DNA of 44,287 nucleotides from SAR86 cluster bacterium AG-422-E19 (GTDB taxonomy: Bacteria; Pseudomonadota; Gammaproteobacteria; Magnimaribacterales; AG-339-G14), in assembly GCA_003213595.1 (NCBI GenBank), contig QCMR01000001.1:218015-262301 (forward strand), written 5' to 3'. Below the pieces are notes generated by a model. That model searched no databases. It saw only the letters and a program-made list of their open reading frames with translations, and was not told the DNA's origin. This document shows, piece after piece, positions 8,753-17,673 of the stretch (position 1 is the first letter of the stretch; each line of letters begins with the position of its first letter). The position numbers and the translations under genes are program-made.

Positions 8753-9641
8753 AGCAATTTCTCAATCTCAAAAGTTTCCAATATCTGGATACTTAAAGCT
8801 TACAAAACCTTCCATAATTTATTTATTGGTTTTGACTGCAGCAACTGCAATGTTTTTAGCAGACGGTTTTGCTGGAGACTTATCAAAAGTTATCTTCGGT
8901 CTTCTTGGCATAGCCTTAATCGCCTCATCCAGTGCAGTTATCAACCAAATCTTAGACGTTGAAATTGATAGCAAGATGGCAAGAACCAAAAATAGACCTT
9001 TAGTTAAAGGAGAAATTTCAGCTATTAACGCTAAAGTATTTTCTGGAATCTTGTTAGCCTCTGGAACGCTACTTTTATTAATTTTCAACAATTTTTTGAC
9101 TCTCTTGCTGACTTTGCTTACATGGGCTTTCTATTCTTTCTTTTATACGAAAATTCTTAAGTTTGCCGGAACGCAAAATATTGTCATTGGCGGTCTTGCT
9201 GGCGCAATGCCTCCACTTCTTGGTTGGGCTGCTATTACCAATTCAATCGATGCTCTGCCTTTATTAATGGTTTTAATTATTTTTATCTGGACGCCACCTC
9301 ACTTTTGGGCTCTGTCTATTAACAGAAAAGAAGACTACGTTGCGGCTAAGATTCCAATGATGCCAGTTATCAAAGGAACCGATTACACAAAGTTACAAAT
9401 TGCACTTTACTCGGTTTTATTAGCTGTCATTTCAATATTTCCTTTCGCAACTGGTTATCTTGGTGGATTTTATTTCATAAGCGCAACAGTCCTTAATGCT
9501 GGGTTTTTAGGTTTGGCAGTTGCACTGATTTTTGATAAAAGAAATAAATTAGCCTTGCCTTTATTTCTTTACTCGATTGTTTTTTTAACAATATTGTTTA
9601 TTTGTATGGCCCTTGATAAATTAATTCCAATTCAATTATGA
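8742..9641 (+). CDS. cyoE: Protoheme IX farnesyltransferase (heme O synthase)
   Basis: Transfers farnesyl to heme B to make heme O, the substrate of CtaA. The UbiA-family signature is clear in 299 aa: N68xxxD72xxxD76 followed by MARTKNRP (79-86), then the second acidic region (SINRKEDY) after WTPPHFWALS. Eight to nine membrane helices are expected. The start is GTG at 8742, inside the end of ctaA, and the stop overlaps the SCO gene by ATGA, so the three genes look translationally coupled. COX10/ctaB is a synonym. Confidence 0.95.
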   Translation: MNTEAISQSQKFPISGYLKLTKPSIIYLLVLTAATAMFLADGFAGDLSKVIFGLLGIALIASSSAVINQILDVEIDSKMARTKNRPLVKGEISAINAKVFSGILLASGTLLLLIFNNFLTLLLTLLTWAFYSFFYTKILKFAGTQNIVIGGLAGAMPPLLGWAAITNSIDALPLLMVLIIFIWTPPHFWALSINRKEDYVAAKIPMMPVIKGTDYTKLQIALYSVLLAVISIFPFATGYLGGFYFISATVLNAGFLGLAVALIFDKRNKLALPLFLYSIVFLTILFICMALDKLIPIQL

Positions 9642-10276
9642 GCAATAATAAATCTATAAGAATTACCGTTGCTTCTTGTCTCCTTATTGTATCGATGGTT
9701 GCAGGTCTTTTCGTTTACTCAACTATTTCGCCGAAAGAACTTACTGCAGAAGAATACAAACAAATAGGATTTTATAAATTAGTTAGGACCAGACAAATCA
9801 ATAATTTTGAGCTAATTGAAGGAGAAACTGAGTTTTCAAATAATGATTTGGTTGGCTCTTGGGATGTATTATTCCTAGGTTTCGCCTCTTGTCCAGATAT
9901 GTGCCCAATGACGATGAAAAAAATGGCAATGGCCAATAAAAATCTGTCTGAAGAGGTATCTTCAAAAGTAAACTTTAGAATGATTTCAGTTGATCCAGAT
10001 CGCGATACACCAGAAAAAATACAAGACTATGCAAGGGCATTTAATCCATCCTTTACTGGCATTACGGGAAATATAGAAGTTATTTACAAGCTGGCCACTG
10101 ATTTGACCTTGCCTTTCGTCCCTGTAGTAGGCTCTGATAACTCAAACTATGACATGGACCACAGTATGAATCTCGCTGTTATTGATCCAGATGGAAATTA
10201 CTTTGGTTTTTTTAAGTCGCCTCACACTCCCGAAAAAATGGCAGAAGTTTTAGAAAGCATAGTTTCTTTTAATTAA
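9638..10276 (+). CDS. SCO1/SenC copper chaperone for the CuA site
   Basis: SCO proteins load copper into CuA of subunit II. The 212-aa protein has an N-terminal membrane anchor (about 8-28), the copper motif CPDMCP (C85, C89) in FASCPDMCPMTM and the distal ligand H175 in DMDHSMNLAVIDP. The VDPDRDTPE segment (about 118-126) is also typical. It is the last gene of the cox operon. No intrinsic terminator is obvious in the 86 bases before the next gene. Confidence 0.94.
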   Translation: MSNNKSIRITVASCLLIVSMVAGLFVYSTISPKELTAEEYKQIGFYKLVRTRQINNFELIEGETEFSNNDLVGSWDVLFLGFASCPDMCPMTMKKMAMANKNLSEEVSSKVNFRMISVDPDRDTPEKIQDYARAFNPSFTGITGNIEVIYKLATDLTLPFVPVVGSDNSNYDMDHSMNLAVIDPDGNYFGFFKSPHTPEKMAEVLESIVSFN

Positions 10277-10320
10277 GCATATTTATTCCAAAAGTTAAAA
10301 ATATTATATATAGTCTTTAT

Positions 10321-10335
10321 TGAGAATTATTCTCA
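10321..10335. promoter_or_regulatory. Fur-type iron box upstream of the small membrane protein pair
   Basis: TGAGAATTATTCTCA is a perfect 7-1-7 inverted repeat matching the Fur/DtxR-type pattern TGATAATNATTATCA with one changed base per half-site. It lies 7 bases downstream of a TATAGT -10-like hexamer (10309-10314) and 28 bases before the ATG at 10363, a position at which bound Fur-Fe would block RNA polymerase. Iron regulation is inferred from the motif alone. Confidence 0.65.
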
Positions 10336-10362
10336 TAAAAATTTCTTTGGGAGGAAAAAAAT

Positions 10363-10776
10363 ATGGATCAATTTCAAATAGGAATGCTCTATAACGGGCT
10401 ATTTACGTCAAATGCTATCTTTGCCGGCGTCTTCATATTTCTTTTATGGATGATGTTTAGAGGTGCAAACCAATCACACGAAAGAGGCGCAAACCTAATT
10501 CAAAAAATTCTAGGTTCAGTAGTCTCGCTTTGTGTAATTGCTTTTAATTTAAATATGTTTAGCCAAGTTTTTGCGAATGTAAACAATTATGCATACAGCT
10601 TATCTCAGCTAGATGAAATTAGCGAAGCTGGACAGGCATTTGTAAATGCGACCGGTGCTACAGAGGTTATTACTCCATCAATTATCCCTGGCGATCCAAT
10701 CAGTATAGTTTTCTGGGCCATAATCACTCTGACTTTGTTAGCAACGATTTGGACGGCTCCGGAGCCAAAATCTTAA
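10363..10776 (+). CDS. Unrecognised three-helix membrane protein, first of a tandem pair
   Basis: I do not recognise this 137-aa protein. It has three hydrophobic helices (about 10-32, 47-68 and 112-131), no signal peptide, and a polar loop before the third helix (about 80-108). The gene has a strong GGGAGG Shine-Dalgarno. The next gene is a paralogue: both share helix spacing, an FR-x-(A/S)-N/K segment after helix 1, a GN/AN-x-I-x-K-x-(L/V)-G segment before helix 2 and YSL(S/G)QL after it. It follows a Fur-type box and ends in an intrinsic terminator, so it may be expressed separately under iron limitation. A cofactor site is not evident: His and Cys are scarce. Confidence 0.85.
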   Translation: MDQFQIGMLYNGLFTSNAIFAGVFIFLLWMMFRGANQSHERGANLIQKILGSVVSLCVIAFNLNMFSQVFANVNNYAYSLSQLDEISEAGQAFVNATGATEVITPSIIPGDPISIVFWAIITLTLLATIWTAPEPKS

Positions 10777-10783
10777 AAAATTT

Positions 10784-10815
10784 AAAAAGGGAGATTTATC
10801 CTCCCTTTTTTTTAT
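10784..10815 (+). terminator. Intrinsic terminator between the paralogous membrane genes
   Basis: A 10-bp perfect stem, AAAAAGGGAG (10784-10793) and CTCCCTTTTT (10801-10810), encloses a 7-base loop and is followed by more T residues. It lies between the two small membrane genes, so the second gene would depend on read-through unless a promoter hides in the remaining 30 bases. Confidence 0.85.
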
Positions 10816-10843
10816 TTCATTTTAAAAATTTAAGGAGGAAAAA

Positions 10844-11260
10844 ATGGAAGAAATGCAAATATGGCAATTATTAGCTACGCAAATAATTGGGTTTTCAATA
10901 TTTTTAGCTGGAAATGCTTTTTTAATATGGGTTGCGTTTAGAGTATCTAAATCTGTAAATGAAACTGGAGGGAATATTATTTTTAAATTAGTCGGAACGG
11001 TTTTTGGTTTAGGTATAGTCTGGAATGGACTTATCGTTCAAGGCTTTGTTGGAAATGTAGTTCAAAGTGCTTCTTACTCACTTGGCCAGCTTAAGGAAAG
11101 TGGAGGCGAAGTATCGGCTTTAGCCGAAAGCTTCATGTCTGCTAACGGAACAGATTTACCTGAATTTAGCGTTGTACCAGACGTAATTGGAATTATATGG
11201 TGGATATCTGTTTTAGCAATTATATTGCTGCCAATTTGGGGGCCTAAGGCTTCTGACTGA
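10844..11260 (+). CDS. Unrecognised three-helix membrane protein, second of a tandem pair
   Basis: A 138-aa paralogue of the preceding gene with the same three-helix layout (about 12-33, 48-70 and 113-132) and shared YSLGQL segment near 78-83. Identity is low, so the duplication is old. Its Shine-Dalgarno is near-ideal (AAGGAGG, about 10832-10838). No promoter is visible between the upstream terminator and this RBS, so expression probably comes from read-through. Function is unknown; a membrane complex formed by the two paralogues is a possibility only. Confidence 0.85.
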   Translation: MEEMQIWQLLATQIIGFSIFLAGNAFLIWVAFRVSKSVNETGGNIIFKLVGTVFGLGIVWNGLIVQGFVGNVVQSASYSLGQLKESGGEVSALAESFMSANGTDLPEFSVVPDVIGIIWWISVLAIILLPIWGPKASD

Positions 11261-11271
11261 AAAACAGATAT

Positions 11272-11304
11272 AAAAAAAGAGGAGGCTTAGCCTCCTCTTT
11301 TTTT
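11272..11304. terminator. Bidirectional intrinsic terminator
   Basis: A 15-bp perfect inverted repeat, A7-GAGGAGGC (11272-11286) and GCCTCCTC-T7 (11290-11304), with a 3-base centre. The A-run and T-run on either side let it work on both strands: it ends the small-membrane-protein unit on the plus strand and the pckA-gshA-qor unit on the minus strand. Confidence 0.9.
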
Positions 11305-12274
11305 ATATTTCAATTACGACCTTTCCAGTAGCAGTTCTATCTTCTAAAGATTTTATTGCCTCGACCGCCTGATCTAAAGAATAGCTTTTGGTAATTTCTG
11401 GTTTTAATTTACCTTCAGTATGCAAAGCAAACAATTCTTCAAAATTTTTAGCATTCTCTTCAGGCTCTCTTCCAGTAAAACTTCCCCAGAAGACACCTAC
11501 AATTGAGCAGCCTTTTAAAAGGGCTAAGTTAGTTGGAACTTTAGGAATTCCTGCAGGAAATCCAATAACCAGTACTCTGCCTTTCCAGTTTACACATCTC
11601 ATGCATTGCAAAAAGATATCTCCACCAACGGCATCATAAATCACGTCCGCACCAAGGCCATCAGTTAATTCTTTTACTTTTTCTTTGAGTTCGCCATCTC
11701 CATAGTTGACTAAATCATCAGCACCTAATCTTTTAGCAATATCTAATTTTTCTTGATTACTAGCAGCAGCAATAACTCTGGCACCCATCGCTTTACCAAT
11801 TTCTATGGCTGTTGTACCAACTCCGCCTCCTGCACCTGTTACTAAAAGCGTTTCCCCCTTCTTTAATTCTCCTCTTTGTTTTAAAGCATAGTATGTCGTT
11901 CCATAGTTAAGAGGAAAAGCTGCACCATCTTTAAAATCCATTGACTCAGGTAACGGCATTAAAGTAGCTGCATAAGCAGATGTTTTTTCTGCTATCCCGC
12001 CATTACCGACCATTGCAATCACCCTATCTCCTTCTTTCCAATCAGAAACGCCTTCACCTACTTCGGAAATAACTCCAGCAATCTCACCTCCTGGAGAAAA
12101 GGGAAAGGGTGGTTGAAACTGATATTTTCCTTGCACAATTAAGACATCCGGAAAACTTACACCAGCAGCTTTAACATCAACTACAACCATTCCTGGTTCT
12201 GCTCTGGGATCTTCTATCTCTTCTACCTTGTGTGAATCTACTGGACCAAATTCTCTACAGACATATGCTTTCAT
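11303..12274 (-). CDS. NADPH:quinone oxidoreductase-like (MDR superfamily) enzyme
   Basis: A 323-aa medium-chain dehydrogenase/reductase without the zinc-ligand pattern of alcohol dehydrogenases, hence quinone-reductase-like. Features are the N-terminal GroES-like domain with AAGVSFPD and PGGEIAGVI (about 61-70), the Rossmann motif GAGGGVG (147-153) and a C-terminal ATGKVVIE. Such enzymes reduce quinones, enones or enoyl thioesters with NADPH; the substrate cannot be set from sequence. It is the last gene of the minus-strand pckA-gshA-qor cluster and ends in the bidirectional terminator. Confidence 0.85.
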   Translation of the reverse strand: MKAYVCREFGPVDSHKVEEIEDPRAEPGMVVVDVKAAGVSFPDVLIVQGKYQFQPPFPFSPGGEIAGVISEVGEGVSDWKEGDRVIAMVGNGGIAEKTSAYAATLMPLPESMDFKDGAAFPLNYGTTYYALKQRGELKKGETLLVTGAGGGVGTTAIEIGKAMGARVIAAASNQEKLDIAKRLGADDLVNYGDGELKEKVKELTDGLGADVIYDAVGGDIFLQCMRCVNWKGRVLVIGFPAGIPKVPTNLALLKGCSIVGVFWGSFTGREPEENAKNFEELFALHTEGKLKPEITKSYSLDQAVEAIKSLEDRTATGKVVIEI

Positions 12275-12319
12275 ATTACTCCTAATACCAATTTAATTAT
12301 TTTTAAATAGAAATAAACC

Positions 12320-13870
12320 TTATATATCGTTCACGAATTTATCAAGATAAACCTCAAACTCTTCTTCTTGATGTTTTTCTAATTTCTTGAATGTTTCCAA
12401 GGAACTTTTAGCTTCTTCCGAAAGATAATTTAAGTCGGTTTTTAAGCTCTTTAAAGAGTTTGCATGTTTTTTTGCTAACTCTAAATTTAATTCTTCCCAA
12501 GTTTTATTACCACTTTTTAAATGATCAACGATAAGCCCTGAAGGTGTAAGTGAAGCATCATTCAATTTTTCCTCTTGCTTGTCCAAAGATTTCATAACTT
12601 TTTCCACATAGTCACTCATCTCAGGTGGCATCTGTTCAAAAGAGTCTCTTAAAGAATCAATTACTTTCATTCCTGCATCTTTGACGGTTATCTTTTCTTT
12701 ATTTTTTAAAAGCTTAAGATCCGGGTTTCTTCCTTCTTTTACGACATTTTCCCAATTCACCAAGAGCTCTTTAATTTCATCCTGAGTAGACTTTTTATCC
12801 TCACCAAAAAAACAACCAATAAGATAGGCTTCTAAAAAATAACTAGTATCTTCGTCGATTCCGCTTGGAGAGTAGGAATTATTATCCAATGCTCGAATCT
12901 CTACATAATCTATTCCTTTGTCTCTTAAAACATTAATGGGTCTTTCACCTGCCGGAGTAACTCTCTTGGGCCGAATAGAGCTGTAATATTCATTTTCAAT
13001 TTGAATAATGGAAGTATTTATTTGTATTCTTTTGCCGTCTTTAATGACGCCAACTTCACCATATCTTTTGTGTTCTTTGGTTAAAGCATTTTTTAAATCT
13101 ATCAAATATTCATCAATGTTGTTGTAAGCAATGTAAAGATTATCCTGGGCCTTAGACATGTAGCCCAATTCACTCATTCTGAGACAAGTAGCGTATTCTA
13201 AAAACAAATCTTCTTCATTTAATTCTTGAAGAAAATTTTTTCTATTAGTGATAAAAGTTTTCGGCACCACTGGGCTTGATCCAAACAGATACAAAATCAT
13301 CCAGGCATTACGTCTAAAATTTCTTATTAAACTCAGATAAGATTTATTTTTAAAGGTCTGAAGATCTTCTTCACCTCTTAAATGTTCAAAGAAGGCATTA
13401 CTGAAGGAAAAATTATAATGAATGCCAGAGACCGTTTGCATCATCGAGCCGTATCTATAGCTCAATCCTGATCTGTACAAAGTTTTAAGAAGTCCAGAAT
13501 TTGAAGTTCCATAATCAGCCAGTCTGATGGAATCTTCGTTTTCTATCTTGCATGGGATACTACTTGGCCAAATCGTTTCAGGAGTTTCTTCAACAACATA
13601 TTTACAGATTTCATCTAAATTTTTAAGGACATCCTCTACCGAGGAATGAGTGGGTGTTATTAATTCCAATAAGGCTTCAGAAAAATCAGTCGTAATGTAT
13701 TTGTTTGTGAGAGCCGAGCCTAATGAGGAAGGGTGATCAGCAGAGGAAATGGTGTTATTTTTTGAGACTCTAAGGGATTCTTTTTCAATTCCTCGAGAAA
13801 TTGAATTTTCTAGGTTTATATCACCCTTATCGGCTAGAAGCGATAAGGTCTCTCCCAAAGACCTTGTCAT
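12320..13870 (-). CDS. gshA: Glutamate-cysteine ligase (proteobacterial type)
   Basis: Makes gamma-glutamylcysteine, the first step of glutathione synthesis. The 516-aa length is that of the Escherichia coli GshA class. The N-terminal SRGIEKESLRV segment (about 24-34), ITTDFSEALLELITP (about 59-73), the central GIHYNFSFS stretch and RPKRVTPAGERPINVLRD with YVEIRALDNN are family hallmarks. It lies 8 bases after pckA and 45 bases before the reductase gene. No gshB is in the window. The C-terminus is a long charged helical region. Confidence 0.95.
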   Translation of the reverse strand: MTRSLGETLSLLADKGDINLENSISRGIEKESLRVSKNNTISSADHPSSLGSALTNKYITTDFSEALLELITPTHSSVEDVLKNLDEICKYVVEETPETIWPSSIPCKIENEDSIRLADYGTSNSGLLKTLYRSGLSYRYGSMMQTVSGIHYNFSFSNAFFEHLRGEEDLQTFKNKSYLSLIRNFRRNAWMILYLFGSSPVVPKTFITNRKNFLQELNEEDLFLEYATCLRMSELGYMSKAQDNLYIAYNNIDEYLIDLKNALTKEHKRYGEVGVIKDGKRIQINTSIIQIENEYYSSIRPKRVTPAGERPINVLRDKGIDYVEIRALDNNSYSPSGIDEDTSYFLEAYLIGCFFGEDKKSTQDEIKELLVNWENVVKEGRNPDLKLLKNKEKITVKDAGMKVIDSLRDSFEQMPPEMSDYVEKVMKSLDKQEEKLNDASLTPSGLIVDHLKSGNKTWEELNLELAKKHANSLKSLKTDLNYLSEEAKSSLETFKKLEKHQEEEFEVYLDKFVNDI

Positions 13871-13878
13871 AAAATTTT

Positions 13879-15402
13879 TTAGATAATTGGCCCAGCCTGT
13901 CTAATTGTGTCTGAGATATCGAATTTATCTATATTTTCCTTAAATTTAGCTGCTAACTCTTTAGCGGCATTTTCATAATCATCTTTACTAGACCATGTTT
14001 CAGCTGGATTTAAAAGCTTCGTATCGACACCATTAAGTTTTGTGGGTACTTCCACGTTCATTATTTCTAGTTTTTCAGTTTCAGCATCATTTATAGAGCC
14101 GTCTTGAATGGCTTTAATAACGGCTCTAGTTACAGGAATATCAAAACGTTTGCCAACTCCATAAGGACCACCAGTCCAACCAGAATTAACGATAAAAACC
14201 TTGCTACCAAATTCTTCTATCCTTTTAATAAGTAATTCCGCGTAAACCTTAGCAGGCCTTGGAAAAAAAGGTGCGCCGTAACAGTTTGAAAAAGTGGAGT
14301 CGATGTCAGATGACGAACCTAACTCAGTCGAACCTACTTTAGCTGTGTAGCCACTAAGGAAATGATAAGCTGCAGCCTCTTTAGATAAAATCGAAACGGG
14401 CGGCATGACGCCTGTTAAATCACAGGTAAGAAAAATTATGTTTTGAGGTTCCCCACCATAATTTTTTTCTAGGTGTTGCTCAACATGACTTAAAGGGTAA
14501 ACCGCTCGAGTATTTTCAGTGAGAGTTTGATCGGTGTAGTCAATTTCCAAAGTAGAAGGATTGAAGATGACATTTTCAACCACTGAACCGTGTTTTATGG
14601 CATTCCATATGACAGGTTCATTTTTTTGGGATAAATCAACCGTCTTAGCATAGCAACCGCCTTCGATATTAAAGACAATCCCATTTCCCCAGCCATGTTC
14701 ATCATCTCCGATGAGCCATCTTTCTGGATCAGCAGAAAGAGTAGTTTTGCCTGTGCCCGATAAACCAAAAAACAAAGATACATCTCCATCTGCTCCAGCA
14801 TTGGCTGCACAATGCATAGGCAATACATCTGCATCTGGCAATATAAAATTCATAACCCCAAACATAGACTTTTTCATTTCTCCGGCATAAGCGATTCCAA
14901 GAATCAGAACTTTCTTCTCACTGAAATTGACCATGATAGCGCCATCCGAGTTAGTGCCATGAAGCTCAGGTTTACACTCAAATTTTGGAAGAGATCTCAA
15001 AGTCCATATATCTTTCTCAGCAGGATTAAATGAGCTTGGTTTTATAAATAAGCTTTGACAAAAAACATTATGCCAAGCCAATTCGTTTTCAACATGGACC
15101 GGCTGGTAGTGTTCATCGCTTGCACCAACATGCATATCGGCAGTAAAAATATTTTTATCTTTAATGTAATCTTCGGATTCTTGCCAAAGCTTAGAAAACT
15201 TTTCAGGTTTTATTGGTTGGCTGTCCGCGTTCCAATTAACCGCGTCATGGGTAATTGCGTCATCAACTATGAACTTATCTGCTGGACTTCTGCCTGTCCT
15301 TTTCCCAGTGGTAACCACTAGCGCACCATTACTTGCGATAACACCTTCTTTGTTATCAACAGCAATTTTTATGAGGTCGTCGATTGGCAGGTTAGCGTTC
15401 AA
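13879..15402 (-). CDS. pckA: Phosphoenolpyruvate carboxykinase (ATP)
   Basis: Converts oxaloacetate and ATP to phosphoenolpyruvate and CO2, the entry to gluconeogenesis. In 507 aa it has [14 protein letters not shown] (33-46), MHCAANAG, the kinase-1a loop GLSGTGKT (213-220), the kinase-2 metal motif IGDDEHGWG (231-239) and TENTRAVYP. The start is TTG at 15402: upstream in the same frame there is a stop after seven codons and no ATG. The protein is somewhat shorter at the N-terminus than E. coli PckA, as in many alphaproteobacterial and marine homologues. It heads the minus-strand operon. Confidence 0.95.
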   Translation of the reverse strand: MNANLPIDDLIKIAVDNKEGVIASNGALVVTTGKRTGRSPADKFIVDDAITHDAVNWNADSQPIKPEKFSKLWQESEDYIKDKNIFTADMHVGASDEHYQPVHVENELAWHNVFCQSLFIKPSSFNPAEKDIWTLRSLPKFECKPELHGTNSDGAIMVNFSEKKVLILGIAYAGEMKKSMFGVMNFILPDADVLPMHCAANAGADGDVSLFFGLSGTGKTTLSADPERWLIGDDEHGWGNGIVFNIEGGCYAKTVDLSQKNEPVIWNAIKHGSVVENVIFNPSTLEIDYTDQTLTENTRAVYPLSHVEQHLEKNYGGEPQNIIFLTCDLTGVMPPVSILSKEAAAYHFLSGYTAKVGSTELGSSSDIDSTFSNCYGAPFFPRPAKVYAELLIKRIEEFGSKVFIVNSGWTGGPYGVGKRFDIPVTRAVIKAIQDGSINDAETEKLEIMNVEVPTKLNGVDTKLLNPAETWSSKDDYENAAKELAAKFKENIDKFDISDTIRQAGPII

Positions 15403-15501
15403 GGTTTTATCCAGAAATAAAAATTATTTAAAAAAGGTAGATTATTATGCCAAACTTCTCTAATACTTCTCAAGGGAGATGGGAATTGTTCTTATTTTAT
15501 A

Positions 15502-16440
15502 ATGAATGAAACTATAGAGTTAAAAAGCGGTCAGCAAGGGTATTTAGAATACAAATCTTCTAATCCTTTTGAGTTCTATCATATTTTAAACGAGCTAGAT
15601 AAAGCTCCTCAAATAGACGCACAAGGCTGGTTAATATTTCCCGAAAAAGGTAAAGGTCCGTTTCCAGTTATATTTTGTGTGCATGGTAGCGACAACTGGG
15701 CAGGGCACCATCATGAGCACATATTAAATTTTTTAGAAGCAGGATTTGCGATTTTCAGGGTACATAGCTTTGACTCGCGAGGCGTAGCATCAACTGTAGA
15801 AGATCAGATGTCTGTTACTGCAGCCATGATGATGGTAGATACTTTCGAGGCCCTTAAAATTGTATCCAGACACCCTGATATAGACTCTTCAAGAATTGGT
15901 ATTACCGGCTGGAGTTTAGGCGGGACAGTAAGTTTTTATTCATTTTGGGAGCCCTTAGCTGAAAAATTAGCTCCCAATGGCGAAAGATTTAAATGTTGTT
16001 TGCCGTTTTATCCAGCAACATATATCAAACCTGAGGAAAACAGGTGGAACTCGGGACCAATCTTAAATCTTGTTGGTGAAAGTGATAATTACACTCCAGC
16101 TGCTTTAGTGCACCAAATGTCAGATGTTGTAAATGAGTCCGGTGGTAACAGCTCAGTAATATCTTATCCAGGGGGTGAGCATAGCTTTGATTCCATAAAT
16201 CCAGTTACGCATTGGCCTGATGCTATAGCCGTATCTGAAAAATTCTGCACTGTTGCGAAAGATGGAAATATGACTTACGAGACGGACTCTGGAGAAAAAT
16301 TAGGAATGAATCAACCAGAAGACAGGTTAAAGATTTTCGAATCTGGAGAAATTCATTTTGGCGCAAGCACTGGAGGCGACTGGTCAATAAGACGCCAATG
16401 CCAAAAAGATGCTTTGGATTTTTTTAAAAAAAACCTTTAG
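15502..16440 (+). CDS. Dienelactone hydrolase-family alpha/beta hydrolase
   Basis: A 312-aa cytoplasmic serine hydrolase. The CVHGSDNWAGHH segment (59-70) forms the oxyanion region, GWSLGG (136-141) contains the nucleophile Ser138, and Asp195 (GESDNYTP) and His227 (GGEHSFD) complete the triad. The arrangement matches dienelactone hydrolases and related carboxylesterases, although those often use a Cys nucleophile; the substrate is unknown. The ATG overlaps the stop of a 7-codon upstream reading frame (15479-15502) that follows AAGGGAG. It is divergent from pckA. Confidence 0.85.
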   Translation: MNETIELKSGQQGYLEYKSSNPFEFYHILNELDKAPQIDAQGWLIFPEKGKGPFPVIFCVHGSDNWAGHHHEHILNFLEAGFAIFRVHSFDSRGVASTVEDQMSVTAAMMMVDTFEALKIVSRHPDIDSSRIGITGWSLGGTVSFYSFWEPLAEKLAPNGERFKCCLPFYPATYIKPEENRWNSGPILNLVGESDNYTPAALVHQMSDVVNESGGNSSVISYPGGEHSFDSINPVTHWPDAIAVSEKFCTVAKDGNMTYETDSGEKLGMNQPEDRLKIFESGEIHFGASTGGDWSIRRQCQKDALDFFKKNL

Positions 16441-16445
16441 GTCTT

Positions 16446-16826
16446 TTAAAAAATAAAATCTCTTTTCGTATAACGCCAGTAAGCAATTACAAAAACAAGA
16501 AATTCATTTGCAAAAGCAATTGTGGTGCCTGTACCAAAACTATTATCTAGAAAAAAGCTCAATGTTCTTCCAATCAAAAAGCTTCCCATCAAAATGCCAA
16601 ATGTTAAATAAACCTTTTTCCTAAGCCGAACTCGATAGACACTTATTAAAGACATTAAGCCTAGAATAGTAAAAAAAGAATACCAAGCTCTAGTTTCGCT
16701 TAAAAAGAAATCCGAAGTTTCATTAATGCCAATCATATTGGAAATAATCTCTGGAAAGAAAAGTCCTAAAACCCCAAACCCAAACCATTCGATCCCAAAA
16801 ATAAAAAGAAAAACTTTATCTAACAT
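16446..16826 (-). CDS. Small four-helix membrane protein, possibly DUF4345-like
   Basis: A 126-aa integral membrane protein with about four hydrophobic helices (about 4-30, 46-64, 72-92 and 99-117). A conserved-looking Arg lies in SETRAWYSFF and another in LIGRTLSFF. Length and layout recall DUF4345 proteins, but the match is from general appearance only. It is convergent with the hydrolase gene with a 5-base gap and no strong terminator. Function unknown. Confidence 0.7.
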   Translation of the reverse strand: MLDKVFLFIFGIEWFGFGVLGLFFPEIISNMIGINETSDFFLSETRAWYSFFTILGLMSLISVYRVRLRKKVYLTFGILMGSFLIGRTLSFFLDNSFGTGTTIAFANEFLVFVIAYWRYTKRDFIF

Positions 16827-16851
16827 CGATTTTTAATTTTTTTGATAGCAT

Positions 16852-17673
16852 ATGTATTTATTTAAGCATATAAACAGTAGCATGACTAAAAGAGCCTCGT
16901 TTTACATAATTGGTTTTTTATTTGTTCTTATTCTGGGAGGCTGGTTTGCATATGAAAAATATTGGGAATACCGAGTAAAAGAAGGAGCTAAAACTCTTGG
17001 TTATGAACTTAATGATGAAGAAGTTAAATATTGGGTTAAAAGAATACGAAGTTACAACAAGATAGATGGTTTCGATGAAGACATTGAGGAATTTGTTACA
17101 CAAGATAAAATCACATTTCCCCCAACTGATGGATTTTTATTTATAGGAAGTTCTTCGATTAGACTTTGGCAATCTTTGGAAGAAGACATGAGCCCGCTCA
17201 AGATTATTAATCGAGGTTTTGGCGGCGCACACACCAAACATGTAAATCGCCACAAAGATAAGATCGTTTTTCCTTATAAACCAAAAGCAATTGTGTTTTT
17301 TTGCGGCACCAATGACATCAATGGTTGGAATGCTCCTCAGGATGTCTTTGCTGAATTTGAAAACTTCTTCAACTCTGTGAAAGAAAGACTTCCAAAAACC
17401 ATGGTTTTTGCCATAAGCATTCAACCTTCTCCAAGTAGATTTGACCAAAGACCTAGACAGCAAAAATGGAATGAAGCGGTCAGAAATTTAGCTAAAAAGG
17501 AAGCCAACTTGGTTTTCGTTGATGTCTCGCCACCAATGCTGTCTGCTGACAACAAACCGAGACCCGAACTTTATACAGAAGACTCACTTCACATGAATCA
17601 AGAGGGTTACAAAATTTGGACTAAATTGGTAAGGGAAAATTTGAAAAAATTTTTCCCAGATGATTTTTTATGA
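16852..17673 (+). CDS. Membrane-anchored SGNH/GDSL-type hydrolase
   Basis: A 273-aa esterase-like protein with an N-terminal membrane anchor (about 15-34) and a periplasmic SGNH domain: block I FIGSSSIRLW (nucleophile Ser101 in GSS), block II Gly in GFGGAHTKH (122-130), block III CGTNDI (Asn154), and block V EDSLHMNQEGY with Asp244 and His247. All four SGNH residues are present. The likely activity is ester or acyl removal from lipids or sugars. Two in-frame ATGs (16852 and 16882) are possible, neither with a clear Shine-Dalgarno; either keeps the anchor. It overlaps the next gene by ATGA. Confidence 0.88.
   Translation: MYLFKHINSSMTKRASFYIIGFLFVLILGGWFAYEKYWEYRVKEGAKTLGYELNDEEVKYWVKRIRSYNKIDGFDEDIEEFVTQDKITFPPTDGFLFIGSSSIRLWQSLEEDMSPLKIINRGFGGAHTKHVNRHKDKIVFPYKPKAIVFFCGTNDINGWNAPQDVFAEFENFFNSVKERLPKTMVFAISIQPSPSRFDQRPRQQKWNEAVRNLAKKEANLVFVDVSPPMLSADNKPRPELYTEDSLHMNQEGYKIWTKLVRENLKKFFPDDFL

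Noticed and set aside
16424-16455. Hairpin between the convergent hydrolase and membrane protein genes (AACC-TTTA-GGT with A and T runs)
   Set aside because: Only three good base pairs with a mismatch before the A/T run; too weak to call a terminator.
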